Part shown: positions 52,031 through 62,605 of the stretch, piece after piece | How the letters are laid out: each line of letters starts with the position of its first letter | Numbering within the stretch: the first letter of the stretch is position 1 | Assembly (NCBI GenBank): GCA_023376005.1 | Contig: CM042181.1 | Span: forward strand, 21,973,314-22,037,313 | From: Doryteuthis pealeii | Taxonomy: Eukaryota; Mollusca; Cephalopoda; Myopsida; Loliginidae | DNA: 64,000 bases | Reading direction: 5' to 3' | Program-made: the position numbers and the translations under genes | Notes under the pieces: generated by a model | Seen by the model: the letters and a program-made list of their open reading frames with translations, nothing else | Told to the model about the DNA's origin: nothing | Databases searched by the model: none

Positions 52031-52660
52031 AGCCTACCAACCTTATCTTTTCATCACGAAGATTTTTTGTTTCGTGATTCCAATATGGCTTTCGTTAAAA
52101 ATTGTGTCTTTTAGAATTGACCATTCGCTTCATTAAGAATTTTATTGTCTTTCTTCCAGTTTTTAAATTTTAAAGAATTTTCTATTTGTTTGAAAGTTAA
52201 ATATCATCTCACCGTAATGTCAAAAATGTAACTAAATGATTAATTCTTAAACTGTTCATAAAAATTGTATAAAAAATAGATTAAATAAACGATTGTTTAT
52301 CCTGTACAATGAAATATTTACTACAACTTTGAATCAGTAAAAATGTAGATTTAATATGAAATAAAATGAAAAGAAAAAATTGACTGAGCATCCATTTGTT
52401 TACTTTTTAGCAAGAAACGCCGAAAATGGCCGAGTAGAATTTTAACGTTATTTTATAATGCTATTTAATTTTTAAATGTATTCGATAATATAAATTATCT
52501 TCATCATCATCATATCAAGATAGTAGCATGTATATCCATGAAAATCTCTCGACAACGGTCCCTATCAACATGGCCTTCGTTAAAAATTGTGTCTTTTAGA
52601 ACCTGCCATTCGCTTCATTAAGAATTTTATTGTCTTTCTTCCAGTCTCTCTACTTCCTTC
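52031..52660 (+). repeat. Repeated module ending TTTATTGTCTTTCTTCCAG
   Basis: Copies at 52035-52165 and 52565-52645, with earlier ones at 50934-51030 (partial) and 51430-51530. The end looks like a 3' splice acceptor but there is no exon behind it. The interval 52165-52560 is AT-rich and unassigned. Confidence 0.65.
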
Positions 52661-52665
52661 TTTTT

Positions 52666-52667
52666 TG

Positions 52668-52712
<45 letters not shown>
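52666..52712. repeat. Poly(T) tract
   Basis: Near-pure T run; may be the reverse-strand poly(A) of a retrocopy. The next ~440 bp (52713-53155) show no recognisable family and no credible ORF. Confidence 0.9.
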
Positions 52713-52715
<3 letters not shown>

Positions 52716-53165
52716 CTGGATCCTCTTTCGTCTAAATATATTTTCGTTTGTTCGTTTGTCGAATCTTACAGAAACCAATTCTGGTTTGGCGCCAAAAATA
52801 TCTACTTACCAAAAGGATTGCTCTTATCAAAACAAAGAAATTTCACAACCAACTACACCCCCCTCCACCCTCCACCCCCACCCCAAAACAAAAAGAGAGA
52901 GAAAAAAGAAGAAATCTCATCATTTGGTTCCATAATGGCAAGTGCAGCAAGATGGCATTGATGGAATCGTCTTAGAAACCAAAAACTCTTTTGTGGTTGC
53001 CATTCCGATTACACAGCCATCAATACAAAAATGGCTCCTTATTTTTGTCACGTTTATCTAAATGCCGTTTTCTGACGTGTTTAAGATAAATGGTAATTCG
53101 GTTTGATATTTGGTGGGAAAAAAAGATAGATAGATATACATGGATTTCGTACTCATATTTATATA

Positions 53166-53802
53166 TACTAGTAAATATATGCACCCTCCGGGTGCAAGTA
53201 TTTAAGATATAATATAATAAAATATCATGTTAAATTAGAAAGGCTAATGAAACTGAATAAGAATTCAGATAAAAACATTTGGAACAGAGGGGGTATAATC
53301 GAAAAATAGAACAACTTTGAAACTAACTCTTCCTCATTTTTCATTACTCCCGTATTTCATTGGTAAATTTTCCTAATTTAACTATTTAGTTAAAATAGGA
53401 AGTAAAGAATAGAATTACAGTTATTTCTTCTTGTTAATGAATTTCTTTTAAGATTTATCCCCAAGATTGTTGCTCATATTCAATAAGAAAAAAACCCAAA
53501 CAATTTGAAATCAATAATAATAAGCATATATTTATTAAAACCAATTTTTTTAATATCAATATGCAAATTAGCCTTTCCATTCATACTGTAAACCGCTCTT
53601 TTGTTGTATATTTAAATACAATTACATGTTATTAGTATGTAGATATGGTCAACAGTCTTAATGATGTAAAATAATTTTATTAATAATCGAGGTTTAAATA
53701 AAAATAAATTCATGGAGAATGGATGTAAATAATAAAAGGAATTGTGATTTGTATAGTAATATAGTTTCGGTTACAGACAGAAAAACACACAATCTCCATT
53801 AT

Positions 53803-53806
<4 letters not shown>
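53166..53806 (-). repeat. Rep-A copy with intact 3' hairpin
   Basis: Minus strand: the end CTAG (53168-53171) is preceded by the GCACCCTCCGGGTGC hairpin (53180-53194). The start ATAATGGAGATTGTG is near 53805, directly at a (TA)n array (53807-53855). Confidence 0.75.
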
Positions 53807-53857
<51 letters not shown>

Positions 53858-54018
53858 GCAATTAGCTCTTTTGATGGTCAACATTATGAAATTAGCATGT
53901 CTGTGCGAACGGAAGAATACAAGAAAGGAGTAGAGACAGATACACATACAAACACACACGCACCGGTTTAACAATTTGTAGATACGAATGAGAAAAGATA
54001 TCAATCTCTCTGGCCACG

Positions 54019-54058
<40 letters not shown>

Positions 54059-54094
54059 AATATATATATATGATTGTGTCTCTGTGTGTGTGCA

Positions 54095-54132
<38 letters not shown>

Positions 54133-54165
54133 GCCAGAGAGATTGATATCGGGATTTGAATTTAA
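53807..54165. repeat. TA array and inverted CA/GT module
   Basis: After (TA)n, the arms GATATCAATCTCTCTGGCC (53998-54016) and GGCCAGAGAGATTGATATC (54132-54150) enclose (CA)n, (TA)n and (GT)n runs (54017-54130). Confidence 0.9.
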
Positions 54166-54224
54166 TTAACTTACAGAATTTAAGATTCCATAGAATCATT
54201 TAACATCAAAAAAATAAATACATT

Positions 54225-54650
54225 TATTTGTATTTCTCTGAATGTTTGAGATGAGGCTTGAAGATTAGTATTATCTGCGTTATTCGGACTATTGTCCTCA
54301 TCTTTATTGTTATTTGTACAACGTTTCGGCCGATATGCCCTCCGGCCTTCTTCAGGTATTTCTTGTCGGACTCGGGAACCTTCTCGGACTCGGGAGCCTT
54401 CTTTTCGAACTCGGGAACTTTCTTGTCGTAGTCGGGAGCCATCACGGAACTTTGAACCTAACCCTTTATTCAGTCCACGTATCCGCTAACCATAGCTGGG
54501 GTACAGGTGTTAAGCTGTGTTAATTATTATTCTATGTTACTGCCGCCCCTGACCAGGATTGAACCTGCAGTCTAGAGATAATTGTCGCTTATAACTGTCT
54601 TAACCTAACTCCTTTATCCACTAAACTATGTGTCGTAATCGGGAGCCATC
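54225..54650 (-). repeat. tRNA-derived SINE with hammerhead-like motif, full copy
   Basis: Minus strand order: tRNA-like head (TAGTGGATAAAGG; B box GTTCAATCC at 54556-54564), AGCTATGGTTAGCGG, and short CCCGAGTCCGA-type repeats. CCTGAAGAAGGCCGG ... CGGCCGAAACG follows (54325-54356; core CTGAAGA and GAAA with a GGCCG / CGGCC stem II after one extra A). The tail with GGACAATAGTCCG ends the copy. Stem I and stem III do not pair convincingly, so cleavage activity is doubtful. The 73-codon ORF across it reflects the short repeats. Confidence 0.65.
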
Positions 54651-55050
54651 ATGGAACTTCGAACTTAACCCTTTATTCAGTCCACGGAGGTATCCTGTTC
54701 TCATTCCGCTAACCATAGCTGGGGTAGGAGTTGTGTTAATTATTTTTCTAGCTGCCTCTACTCAGGCTATCGGGATTCAGATATAACTGTCACTTAGAAC
54801 TGTCTTAACCTAACTGCCTTATCCACTAGGCCATGTGTCCAATTGGACAATTGAGTGTGAATTTTGGGAACTTATAAACCTAATGTCTTGATTCGGCTAG
54901 AATATCTACCTATTTACTTATGTATGATTTTTTTACCTGGACTCATATTGTGTTTTTTTTCCTCAATCTGATCTAGCCTTCTTAGTTATGGGTTCCCATA
55001 TTGTATTCATTTCTATGCTATGTCTACTTAATATGGGAACCCATAATTAA
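54640..55050 (-). repeat. Second tRNA-like SINE copy and short palindrome
   Basis: A second head (54775-54840) continues the tandem. Upstream, AAACCTAATGTCTTG matches 1860-1880. A palindrome TATGGGTTCCCATATT and complement lies at 54985-55035. Confidence 0.65.
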
Positions 55051-55198
55051 GAAGGCTAGAGGGCATATCGGCCGAAAAGTTGTACAAATAACAACGAAGA
55101 TGGGGACAATAGTCTGAATAACACAGATAATACTACATTTATTTGCTTAAAATTTATCAACCGCTCCAGAATACAAATAAAAAAGTAAAGTAAGTAAT

Positions 55199-55222
55199 GG
55201 TTAGGGTTAGGGTTAGGGTTAA
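55199..55222. repeat. (TTAGGG)n short tract
   Basis: Three to four perfect TTAGGG units. Unlike the other two tracts I see no inverted arms around it. Confidence 0.9.
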
Positions 55223-55228
55223 TGCTTT

Positions 55229-55387
55229 AAAGGCATTCTCTGTCTAAAATATTCTTCAAATGGGCACAGCGGTGTTGGAGGAAAACTTGCACACGTTGCA
55301 CAAAATTGTCAATCACGCGAACACATTCCTCTTTTGGAATTTCTCTGATTTTTGCTGTAATTGCTGCCTTTAGTTTACCAATTGTTT
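55229..55387 (-). pseudogene. Tc1/mariner-superfamily transposase C-terminus
   Basis: Minus strand frame reads IGKLKAAITAKIREIPKEEC, VRVIDNFVQRVQVFLQH, then RCAHLKNILDRECL and a stop. This is the C-terminal helix pair (I-x-x-I-P ... V-I-x-N-F ... R ... C-x-x-x-x-G/A-x-H-L) seen in several Tc1/mariner-superfamily transposases. No catalytic domain lies upstream; 55388-55620 is unrelated. About 53 codons are left. Confidence 0.65.
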
Positions 55388-55389
55388 AC

Positions 55390-55850
55390 CAATCCTTATT
55401 CTGTCCTGGCACTCACTCTACGACCAGAATAAGTGTCTCTTAGACTTTTAGAATTAAGACTTTTGCACAGTTCCAAACTCTTTGAATTTCTAGACCCAGT
55501 CAAAAATCCTGCTTTTTGATGGAGTACGGCGACATTGAAACTTTCTCTGAAAATTGTCTTGCATTTTGATGAATGCATGATTTTCTTGGTGAAATAGGTT
55601 TTCACGCAAAATGTTTTCTTCCTTGGGTGATCATAATGTATTAGGGAAAATTATTTTTAAATTATTTTAAGCACCAAGTTGACAGTATATTCTGAAAGAA
55701 AAAAAAATTAAAATTAAGTTTTATTACAAAATTTCTGGGTTCTGTTTTTGGGGTTAACCCTATTCATACTATAATAAAGATGAGGACAATAGTCCGAAAT
55801 ATCAAAATTATTCATATAGATTTCTTTGTTTGTTGTTTTCCTGTTTCCCT
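55390..55850. other. Unassigned sequence
   Basis: No recognised family except a short GACAATAGTCCG piece of the 90 bp unit near 55780-55797. Confidence 0.4.
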
Positions 55851-55854
55851 TTAA

Positions 55855-56350
55855 GTTGTTGTTGTTGTTGTTGTTGTTGTTGGAGGTGTGTGACGTAATG
55901 GTTTGAGTCGTAGGAAATGGACTCGTCGACCCGACTTCAAATCCTAGACGAAGCCACAGTTCACATAGTGCTAATATCTTTGTGAAAGGTATGAATCCAA
56001 TTACTCTGGGTAAATAGAGCAGCTTGGTTAGGCAACCAGTCTAGGAGAAGGAAAACTCTGATGGTAGGAAAAAACAAGGTTGAAATGTTTCATGGTTAGA
56101 GTCATGGGAAATGGACTCGTTGACCAGAGTTCAAATCCTAGACGAAGCCACAGTTCACATAGTGCTAATACCCTTGTGAAAGGTATGAATCAGATTACTC
56201 TCACTCCTGCTATGGGTAAATAATAGGAAAGATTGGGCTTTTTAACCTTGGTTAGGCAACCAGTCTAGGAGACGGAAAACCCTATCTCCGCTTGGGGTGT
56301 TCACTACTAGAATAGGCTGGCCTAATTGGTGATCTATTTCCCTAATCTAA
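55855..56350 (+). repeat. (GTT)n and two SINE-2 copies
   Basis: After a GTT run (55855-55881), SINE-2 copies at 55886-56062 and 56085-56345 share TGGACTCGTCGACC or its variant, TCAAATCCTAGACGAAGCC and CAACCAGTCTAGGAGA. They are direct duplicates ~205 bp apart. A second (GTT)n plus (GGC)n run follows at 56355-56445. Confidence 0.8.
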
Positions 56351-56459
56351 AAAAATTCTTTGTTGTTGTTGTTGTTGTTGTTGGCAGCGGCGGCGGTGGC
56401 GGTGGCGGTGACGGTTGGGGTGTGGATAGGTGGCGGCGGCTGTAATTAGTCTTTCTTAT

Positions 56460-56760
56460 GTCGTTTTTTTATTCTTTTTTTTTCTTTTTTTTTTTTTTTT
56501 TCATCTTTTAATTTTCGTCGCATTTTTATTGCAGCATACTCGGCACATCATTCTACCGTAGCGAGGAGTGAGTCATAAATTTGATTGGAGCTTCCGCAAG
56601 CCAATGGTGGTGGTTCATGTTGCAGCTGTAGCAATTAACCGCAGCTTTGTCGAGTGGGAGACCAGAGGTAGACGATCCAAAATACAAAGGGAACCCATTC
56701 AAGGCAATCAGAACCACACAAAATATTTTTTAGAAATAGACATGAAATAAACCATCGAGT
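56460..56760. other. Unassigned sequence
   Basis: A T-rich run, then moderate-GC sequence. The 60-codon ORF from 56568 has no family match that I recognise. Confidence 0.4.
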
Positions 56761-56764
56761 AACT

Positions 56765-58235
56765 GAAAAGGTTTTAGATAATGGACAAAAGAAGAACTCA
56801 GACAGATTGACCAAAGGACGAGAAAATTAATGACCATGCACAAGGCTCTCCACCCTAGAGACGATAGTGATAGATTATACAACTACCAAATCAAGCCACT
56901 ATAAAATCACTTGATGAAAATGAAAGTTACAAATACTTAGGAATTTTAGAAGCAGACAATATCAAGCAAGCAGAAATGAAAGGAAAAGTTAAAAAAGAAT
57001 ATCTCAGGAGAACTAGAAAACTTCTAGAAACCAAACTTAACAGCAGAAATCTAATAAAAGGAATCAATATCTGGGCTGTCCCCATTATAAGATACTCAGG
57101 ACCATTCTTAAAATTGACAAAAGAAGAAATCAGACAGATTGACCAAAGGACGAGAAAATTAATGACAATGCACAAGGCTCTCCACCCGCGTGACGATAGA
57201 GATAGATTATATGTGTTAAGAAATGAAGGAGAAAAGGTCTTGCCAACATAGAGGACTGCGTAGAAACCACAATCCAACAACTTGAGGATTACACAAAAAA
57301 GAGCAAAGACAGATTACTTATGGCGGCCAACAATAGTAGAAGTGACAGATGGACAAACAGAAAAACAACAAAGACTAGAAAACAAAAATAGGAAGAAAAA
57401 CAATTATATGAACACTTCAAACGACAAATCGAAGAGGTTGCACATGAAAAAACCTGGACATGATTAAGAAAAGGAAACCTTAAAAGAGAAACTGAATCAC
57501 TAATAATTGCTCCACAGAATAATGCCATAAGGACAAACTATATCAAAGCGAAAATTGATAAGCCCCAACAAAATAGTAAATGTAGACTATGTGGTAATAG
57601 AGATGAGACCGTAAACCATGTACTATGCGAATGTAGCAAACTAGCACAACGGAAGTACAAAACTAGACACGACTGGGTTGGGAAGATGATCCACTGGGAA
57701 TTATGCAAAAAATTAAATTTTGACCATACAACAAAATGGTATATGCATAAACCAGAATCTGTTCTTGAGAATGAAACGCATAAAATTCTCTGGGACTTTG
57801 AAATAAAAACGGATCACCTTATCCCAGAAAGAAGACCAGGCCTAGTGTTGATAAGCAAAAAAAGAAAGAACTTGTCAACTGGTGGATTTTGCAGTTCCAG
57901 TAGATCACATGGTGAAGCTGAAGGAAAATGAAAAAATGGAAAAATACCTGGACCTTGCCAGAGAACTGAAAAAGTTATGGAATATGAAAGTCAAAATCAT
58001 ACCAATTGTAGTTGGTGCACTTGGAACGGTCCTAAAGGGATTGGAAAAAGGATTGGAAAATCTGGAAATCAGAGGAAGGGTTGAGACCATCCAGAACACT
58101 GCACTGCTGCAATCTGCCATAATACTCAGAAGAGTCCTGGAGACCTGAGGAGACTTGCTGTCACTCAGACTCTAGTGAAAGACCATCAGCTAATGCTGAT
58201 GTGAAAACTCAAAAGGAGTAAATAATAATAATTAT

Positions 58236-58250
<15 letters not shown>
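56765..58250 (+). pseudogene. Restriction-like-endonuclease LINE, RT-distal half
   Basis: The longest remnant of this family. 56785-56880 is a misplaced duplicate of the TRKLMTMHKALHP region. The main copy runs from KGKVKKEYLRRTRKLLETKL, NSRNLIKGINIWAVPIIRYS, TRKLMTMHKALHPRDDRD (to 57240), and on in other frames. A zinc motif CRLCGNRDETVNHVLCEC (C-X2-C-X8-H-X4-C, about 57580-57635) follows, then HWELCKKLNFDHTTKWYMH, KPESVLENETHKILWDFEI and HLIPERRPGLVLISKKRK. The C-terminal IEKYLDLARELKKLW-like, IVVGALGTVLKG and ILRRVLET blocks end at 58148. RRPD, the likely endonuclease PD motif, is mutated to RRPG. Frameshifts and stops are present; the tail is an ATT/TA run. Confidence 0.82.

Positions 58251-58282
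<32 letters not shown>
58236..58282. repeat. (TA)n microsatellite
   Basis: TA run after the LINE 3' tail, followed by a repeat of the ACTCAAAAGGAGTAAATAAT block. Confidence 0.95.
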
Positions 58283-58283
<1 letters not shown>

Positions 58284-58289
58284 TCAAAA

Positions 58290-58470
58290 GGAGTAAATAA
58301 TCGTAGACTCCCCGTCTAGCCTAACAAAGAGCCAAAATGGCGTGTTGCCTATCATGGACTGCTCAGCAACCAGGATTCCGTCCTTAAGCATCATGGGTCA
58401 CCTACTACGGCCAACAGGTGGCCCCCATTGTTGGGGGAGTCTTACCCCTCTGCTGAGGTGAAGTCAGTAT
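58290..58470 (-). repeat. Dispersed repeat shared with 47836-48102
   Basis: Reverse-orientation copy with TTCCGTCCTTAAGCATCAT and ATTGTTGGGGGAGTCTTACC. Confidence 0.6.
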
Positions 58471-58594
58471 ATTTCAAATCCACAGCTTTAACACTAGTTG
58501 TTTTCACTCAAGTGTTCTTAGACATCCAGGACCCCCCTAAGTATTTTAACTGATTACTTTTATCAGATTTTAGTGTGTTATAAAATTTATAGTA

Positions 58595-58879
58595 ATGATA
58601 ACAAATACCTGGACCTTGCCAGAGGATTGAAAAAGCTGTGGAATATGAAAGTCAAAGTGATACCAGTTGTAGTTAGTGCACTTGGAACGGTCTCAAAAAG
58701 CTTGGGAAAACTGGAGGATCTGGAAATCAGAGGAAGAATTGAGACCGTCCAGACTACTGCATTGTTACAATCGGCTAGAATACTCAGAAGAGTCCTGGAG
58801 ACCTGCGGAGACTTGTTGTCACTCAGACTCCAGTGAAATACCATCAGCTAACGCTGGTGTGAAAAACTCAAAAGGAGTG

Positions 58880-58950
<71 letters not shown>

Positions 58951-58955
58951 CTATA
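58595..58955 (+). pseudogene. Restriction-like-endonuclease LINE, 3' end copy
   Basis: NKYLDLARGLKKLWNMKVKV, then VVSALGTVSKSL, DLEIRGRIETVQTTALLQ and SARILRRVLETCGDLLSLRLQ to a stop, with the 3' UTR block ACTCAAAAGGAGTGATAATA and an (AAT)n tail (58879-58951). It is 5'-truncated. Confidence 0.8.
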
Positions 58956-58977
58956 TAAAGCCCCCCCCCCTCCAGGA

Positions 58978-59229
58978 GCCGGTTTAGCTCAGTCGGTAGA
59001 GTGTTCGGCTAGGAATCTCAAGGTTCTTGGTTCGATACTGGCCACCACCAAATCGGCGTATGAGTAGCACAGGGATCTGTGCGGTAAAGTAAGGAGCTGG
59101 TGGTAGGTGTGGCGCCCCACCTCAGATGCCCAAATAATCTCCTTGGTCTAGCGCTAGGGAAAAGAGAATAGACTCCCTCGCTGTCTGGCTGATACCGACA
59201 TTAGGCCACCCCAACGACTTTACTTTTTT
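58978..59229 (+). mobile_element. SINE-1, full-length reference copy
   Basis: A box TAGCTCAGTCGG (58985-58996) and B box GTTCGATAC (59030-59038) both fit pol III consensus. The body has GAGTAGCACAGGGATCTG, GCGGTAAAGTAAGGAGC and CTCCTTGGTCTAGCGC. The tail is GATAGACTCCCTCGCTGTC, then CGACATTAGGCCACCCC and a T run. Length ~250 bp. It sits between two LINE remnants, immediately after an AAT tail and a C run. Confidence 0.85.
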
Positions 59230-59234
59230 TATAT

Positions 59235-59910
59235 AAAGGCAAAAATAGATAAGACGCAGCGGAATAGCAATTGTTGAATGTGTGGAGATAGAGATGAAAC
59301 TGTTAATTATATAATAAACGAATGCAGCAAACTAGCACAAAGAGAGTACAAGACTAGGCACGACTGTGTGGGAAAGGTGATCCACTGGGTATTGTGCAAG
59401 AAATTCAATTTTCACCATACAACTAAATGGTATATGCACAAACCTGAACCTGTCCTGGAGAATGAGACTAATGAAATTCGGTGGGACTTCGAGGTACAGA
59501 CGGGTCACCTAATCCCGTCCAGGAGACCGGACCTAGTAGTAATCGACAAGAGGAAGAGAACCTGTCATCTCGTCGACCGACCACCGAGTGAAAATGAAAG
59601 AAAGCGAAAAGATAGACAAATACTTGGACTTTGCCAGAGAACTGAGGAAACTGTGGAACATGAAGGTGAAGGTCGTACCAATTGTAATTGGTGCCCTTGG
59701 AACGGTCCCCAAAGCTGTGGAAAATAATTTGGGTGAATTGGATATCAGAGGAAGAATCGAAACTATCCAAACTACAGCACTGTTAAGATCGACTAGAATA
59801 TTCAGAAGAGTCCTAGAGATCCGAGGAGACTTGCTGTCACTCAGCCTCAAGTAAACCACCGGCTATGGCAGGTGTGAAAACCTCAATAATAATAATAATA
59901 ATAATAATCT
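59235..59910 (+). pseudogene. Restriction-like-endonuclease LINE, 3' end with intact PD motif
   Basis: KAKIDKTQRNSNC leads into MCGDRDETVNYIINECSKLA (zinc motif), HTTKWYMHKPEPVLENET and IRWDFEVQTGHLIPSRRPDL with VVIDKRKRTCHLVD. Here the RRPD and downstream D/K-rich residues expected of a PD-(D/E)xK fold are kept. A one-base shift near 59580 moves the C-terminus (KMKESEKIDKYLDFARELRK ... VFRRVLEI-like) into another frame. It ends GGTGTGAAAACCTC and (AAT)n (59884-59908). Confidence 0.82.
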
Positions 59911-60542
59911 TATTATAATGGAGATTGTGTGTTTTTCTGTCTGTAACCGAAACTATATTACTATTCAAGTCACAATTCCCTTAGTTATTTACGTCACATT
60001 CTACAGGATTTTATTTTTACTTAAACCTCAATTATTAATAAAATTGTTTTACATAATTAATACTGTTGACAATATCTACGTACTAATAACATGCAAGTAT
60101 ATTTATATATACAACACAATAGCGGTTTACAATGTGAATGAGAAGGCTAATTTGCATATTGATATCAAAAATATGATTTTAATAGATATGTGCTTAGTAT
60201 TATTGATTTCTAACTGTTTGGTTTTATTTTAATGAATATAAGCAAAAATCTCCTCAATGAATCTTAAAAGAAATCCATTAACAAGAAAAAAATAACTGTC
60301 ATTTTATTCTTTACTTCCTATTTTAACTAAATAGTTAAATTAGGAAAATTTAGCAATGAAAGACGGGAGTGATGGAAGAGTATGTTTCAGTTGTTCTGTT
60401 TTTCGATTATATCCCCCTCAGTTTCAAATCTTTTTTTATCTGTATTCTTATTTAGTTTCATTAGCCTTTCTAAATTAATCTAATATTTTATTACATTAAA
60501 ACTTAAATACTTGCACCCTGTGGGTGCATACATTTGCTAGTA
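59911..60542 (+). repeat. Rep-A copy inserted at an (AAT)n run
   Basis: Starts ATAATGGAGATTGTGTG directly after the LINE tail. Ends GCACCCTGTGGGTGC hairpin (60514-60528), ATACATTTGCTAG, then T. Confidence 0.78.
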
Positions 60543-61275
60543 ATAATAATTGAGATTGATTTCTTTCTGTCTGTAACCAAAACTACGTCACAGCTTATGT
60601 CACAATATTCTTAATGAATATTTAATTCATATTATAAAATCGTTAATACATAGAATTAAGAACAACTCTGTGTTATATACACTGAAAATTTGAGTTAGCA
60701 ATTTTTTTAATTGATTTTTACTCTCGCTTTTTCTTTTTTCTTAATTTTTTTTTTTAGTAACAAGAAGTTAACTAAATAGTTTACAAATAAATAAATAAAT
60801 ACGATTTTGTGTAAAATTGATGAGGAAAATATTGAAAATAATTATTTAATTAATAATTAATAGATGCATGCTGCTACATTTTATTTTAGAGAGACAGAAC
60901 TAAGTTCCCATTTCAAATTGTTTTATTTTTTTTACCTCTTTAATAAATTTGATGATTTTAATTACTTATGATACAAACCCTCTGACATTGAATTTTTAAC
61001 TCCCTCTCCATTCAAACAATATCTTTCAAAAATTATTTTTACACTGCCCAGAGGGCATTTTGTTTTTTGCTAATAATAGATAATAAACATTCTATCTACA
61101 AACAGAACTAAGTTTACACTTCAAATTGTTTTATTATTTTTTTACTCCTTTAATAAATTTGATGATTTTAATTACTTATGATACATCCTCTCTGACATTG
61201 AATTTTTAACTCCCACGCAATTATCAATATCTTTCAAAAATTAATTTTTACATCGCCCGGAGGGTGTTTTTATTT
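60543..61275 (+). repeat. Rep-B copy and truncated second copy
   Basis: Copy 1 (60543-61075) starts AATTGAGATTG and ends CACTGCCCAGAGGGC with TTTTTTGCTAATA. Copy 2 (61080-61275) holds only the 3' part, ending CATCGCCCGGAGGGTG. Rep-A and two Rep-B elements lie nose to tail here. Confidence 0.75.
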
Positions 61276-61457
61276 CTTTTCTTTTTCTTTTCATTTATTT
61301 ATTCATTTATTTTTGCCAGTAATAATAATGGATACTCTGTATTTGTGCACATAAAATAATCTTTGGGGAAAATATCTGTAAAAAGTGAAATTGCTTTTGA
61401 TACACCCTAACATGTTACTACTAATAATAATAATACTATTAATACTAATACTAATAC

Positions 61458-61498
<41 letters not shown>

Positions 61499-61560
61499 TA
61501 TAGTTGAGTCATTGGTCGCCAGTCGATGGGTAGATGAAAGAAGGTGTGAAGGAGTCCTGT
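61276..61560. repeat. T-rich and (ATT)n sequence
   Basis: AT microsatellites at 61408-61435 and 61440-61500. No gene. Confidence 0.7.
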
Positions 61561-61684
61561 CCAAATCAGGTAATGAGTCTGGGCCAAGTAAGAAATGTCG
61601 GTCCCATATACAAGAACCCCACCCTTGTGGATAACGAAACATCTAAAAACAATTTATATCTCATCATCTTAATTTTGATTGGAT

Positions 61685-61852
61685 AATCTGATCTGTGCGG
61701 TAAAGTGGGGAGGGGAGGTGACAGTGGGTGTTGCACTCCATCACAGCAAAACAATCCCCCTTGGTCTAGCGCTAGCGAAAGGGGGATAGACTCCCTCGCT
61801 GACCGGCTGATACCGACAATAGGCCATACCACCGACTTTACTTCTTTTTTTT
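61685..61852 (+). repeat. SINE-1 body and tail
   Basis: ATCTGTGCGGTAAAGTGG, CTTGGTCTAGCGCTAGCG, GGATAGACTCCCTCGCTG and CATACCACCGACTTTAC. The head is missing. Confidence 0.8.
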
Positions 61853-61867
61853 TTAACTTTTACTAAT

Positions 61868-62075
61868 AGTTACAAGGTTCCTGGTTCGATATCGGCCATC
61901 GCCAACTCAGCGTATGAGTAGCACAGGAATTTGTGCGGTAAGCTGGTGGTAGGTGTGGCGCTCCACCTCAGATGCTAAAACAATCTCCTTGGTCTGGCGC
62001 TAGTTAAAAGGGGATAGACTCCCTCGCTGTCTGGCTGATACCGACTTTAGGCCACCCGACGGCTTCAATTCTTTT
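61868..62075 (+). repeat. SINE-1 lacking the A box
   Basis: Starts at ACAAGGTTCCTGGTTCGATA (B box retained), then the complete body and tail to CGGCTTCAATTC. It follows the previous copy in the same orientation. Confidence 0.8.
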
Positions 62076-62177
62076 TACTCATGCTTTCTATAAAATCGTC
62101 AGATAAGATTTATACTAATAATGTTTGTTATTGTTGGGGGGGGGGTTCATTATATGACATATAGACCAATGTATATC

Positions 62178-62605
62178 TATTAATAATGGAGATTCGCTTC
62201 CGGTTTTTGTCTGTAACAAAAATTACGTCACTGCTTACGTCACTATACACGTCATAAATCGTCATAAAATAGACTAAATACACTCAAAATTTGAGCATGC
62301 AACATTAGACTGTCCTCATTGTTATTTTAAAACAAGTTTTAATAGATACATCCCCAGTATCATATATTTATATATAGTTTGTTTTATTTTAATAGATATT
62401 CAAAGTTAATAGAACTTAGTTTCGATTTCAAATTGTTTTATTTTTTTTTTTTTTTTTTTTTTACTCCTTTAATAAATTTGATGATTTGATGATTTATGGT
62501 TCAAACTCTCCGACATTTAATTTTTAATTTCCACCTCCTCAAGCAATATCTTTCAAAAATTTATTTTTACATCGCCCGGAGGGTGTTTTTTTATTTTGCT
62601 AGTAT
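62178..62605 (+). repeat. Rep-B copy
   Basis: AATAATGGAGATTCGC, CTGTAACAAAAATTACGTCA, then CATCGCCCGGAGGGTG and TTTTGCTAGT. Very similar at the 5' end to 37762-37860. Confidence 0.78.

Noticed and set aside
52587..52961. 124-codon ORF with a phenylalanine run
   Set aside because: Driven by a poly(T) tract; flanking residues show no domain or composition typical of a real protein.
54224..54445. Repetitive PESEKKVPESDKK-type ORF that looks like a real peptide repeat
   Set aside because: It lies inside a tRNA-derived SINE, is made of short DNA repeats, and the other copies (1439-1666, 1980-2100) are frameshifted.
37520..55222. TTAGGG tracts as evidence of a chromosome end
   Set aside because: The tracts are short, in different orientations, and flanked by ordinary repeats on both sides.
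58978..59050. A functional tRNA gene at the strong A/B box pair
   Set aside because: The sequence cannot form a standard cloverleaf with an acceptor stem, and it continues into a repeated SINE body and tail.
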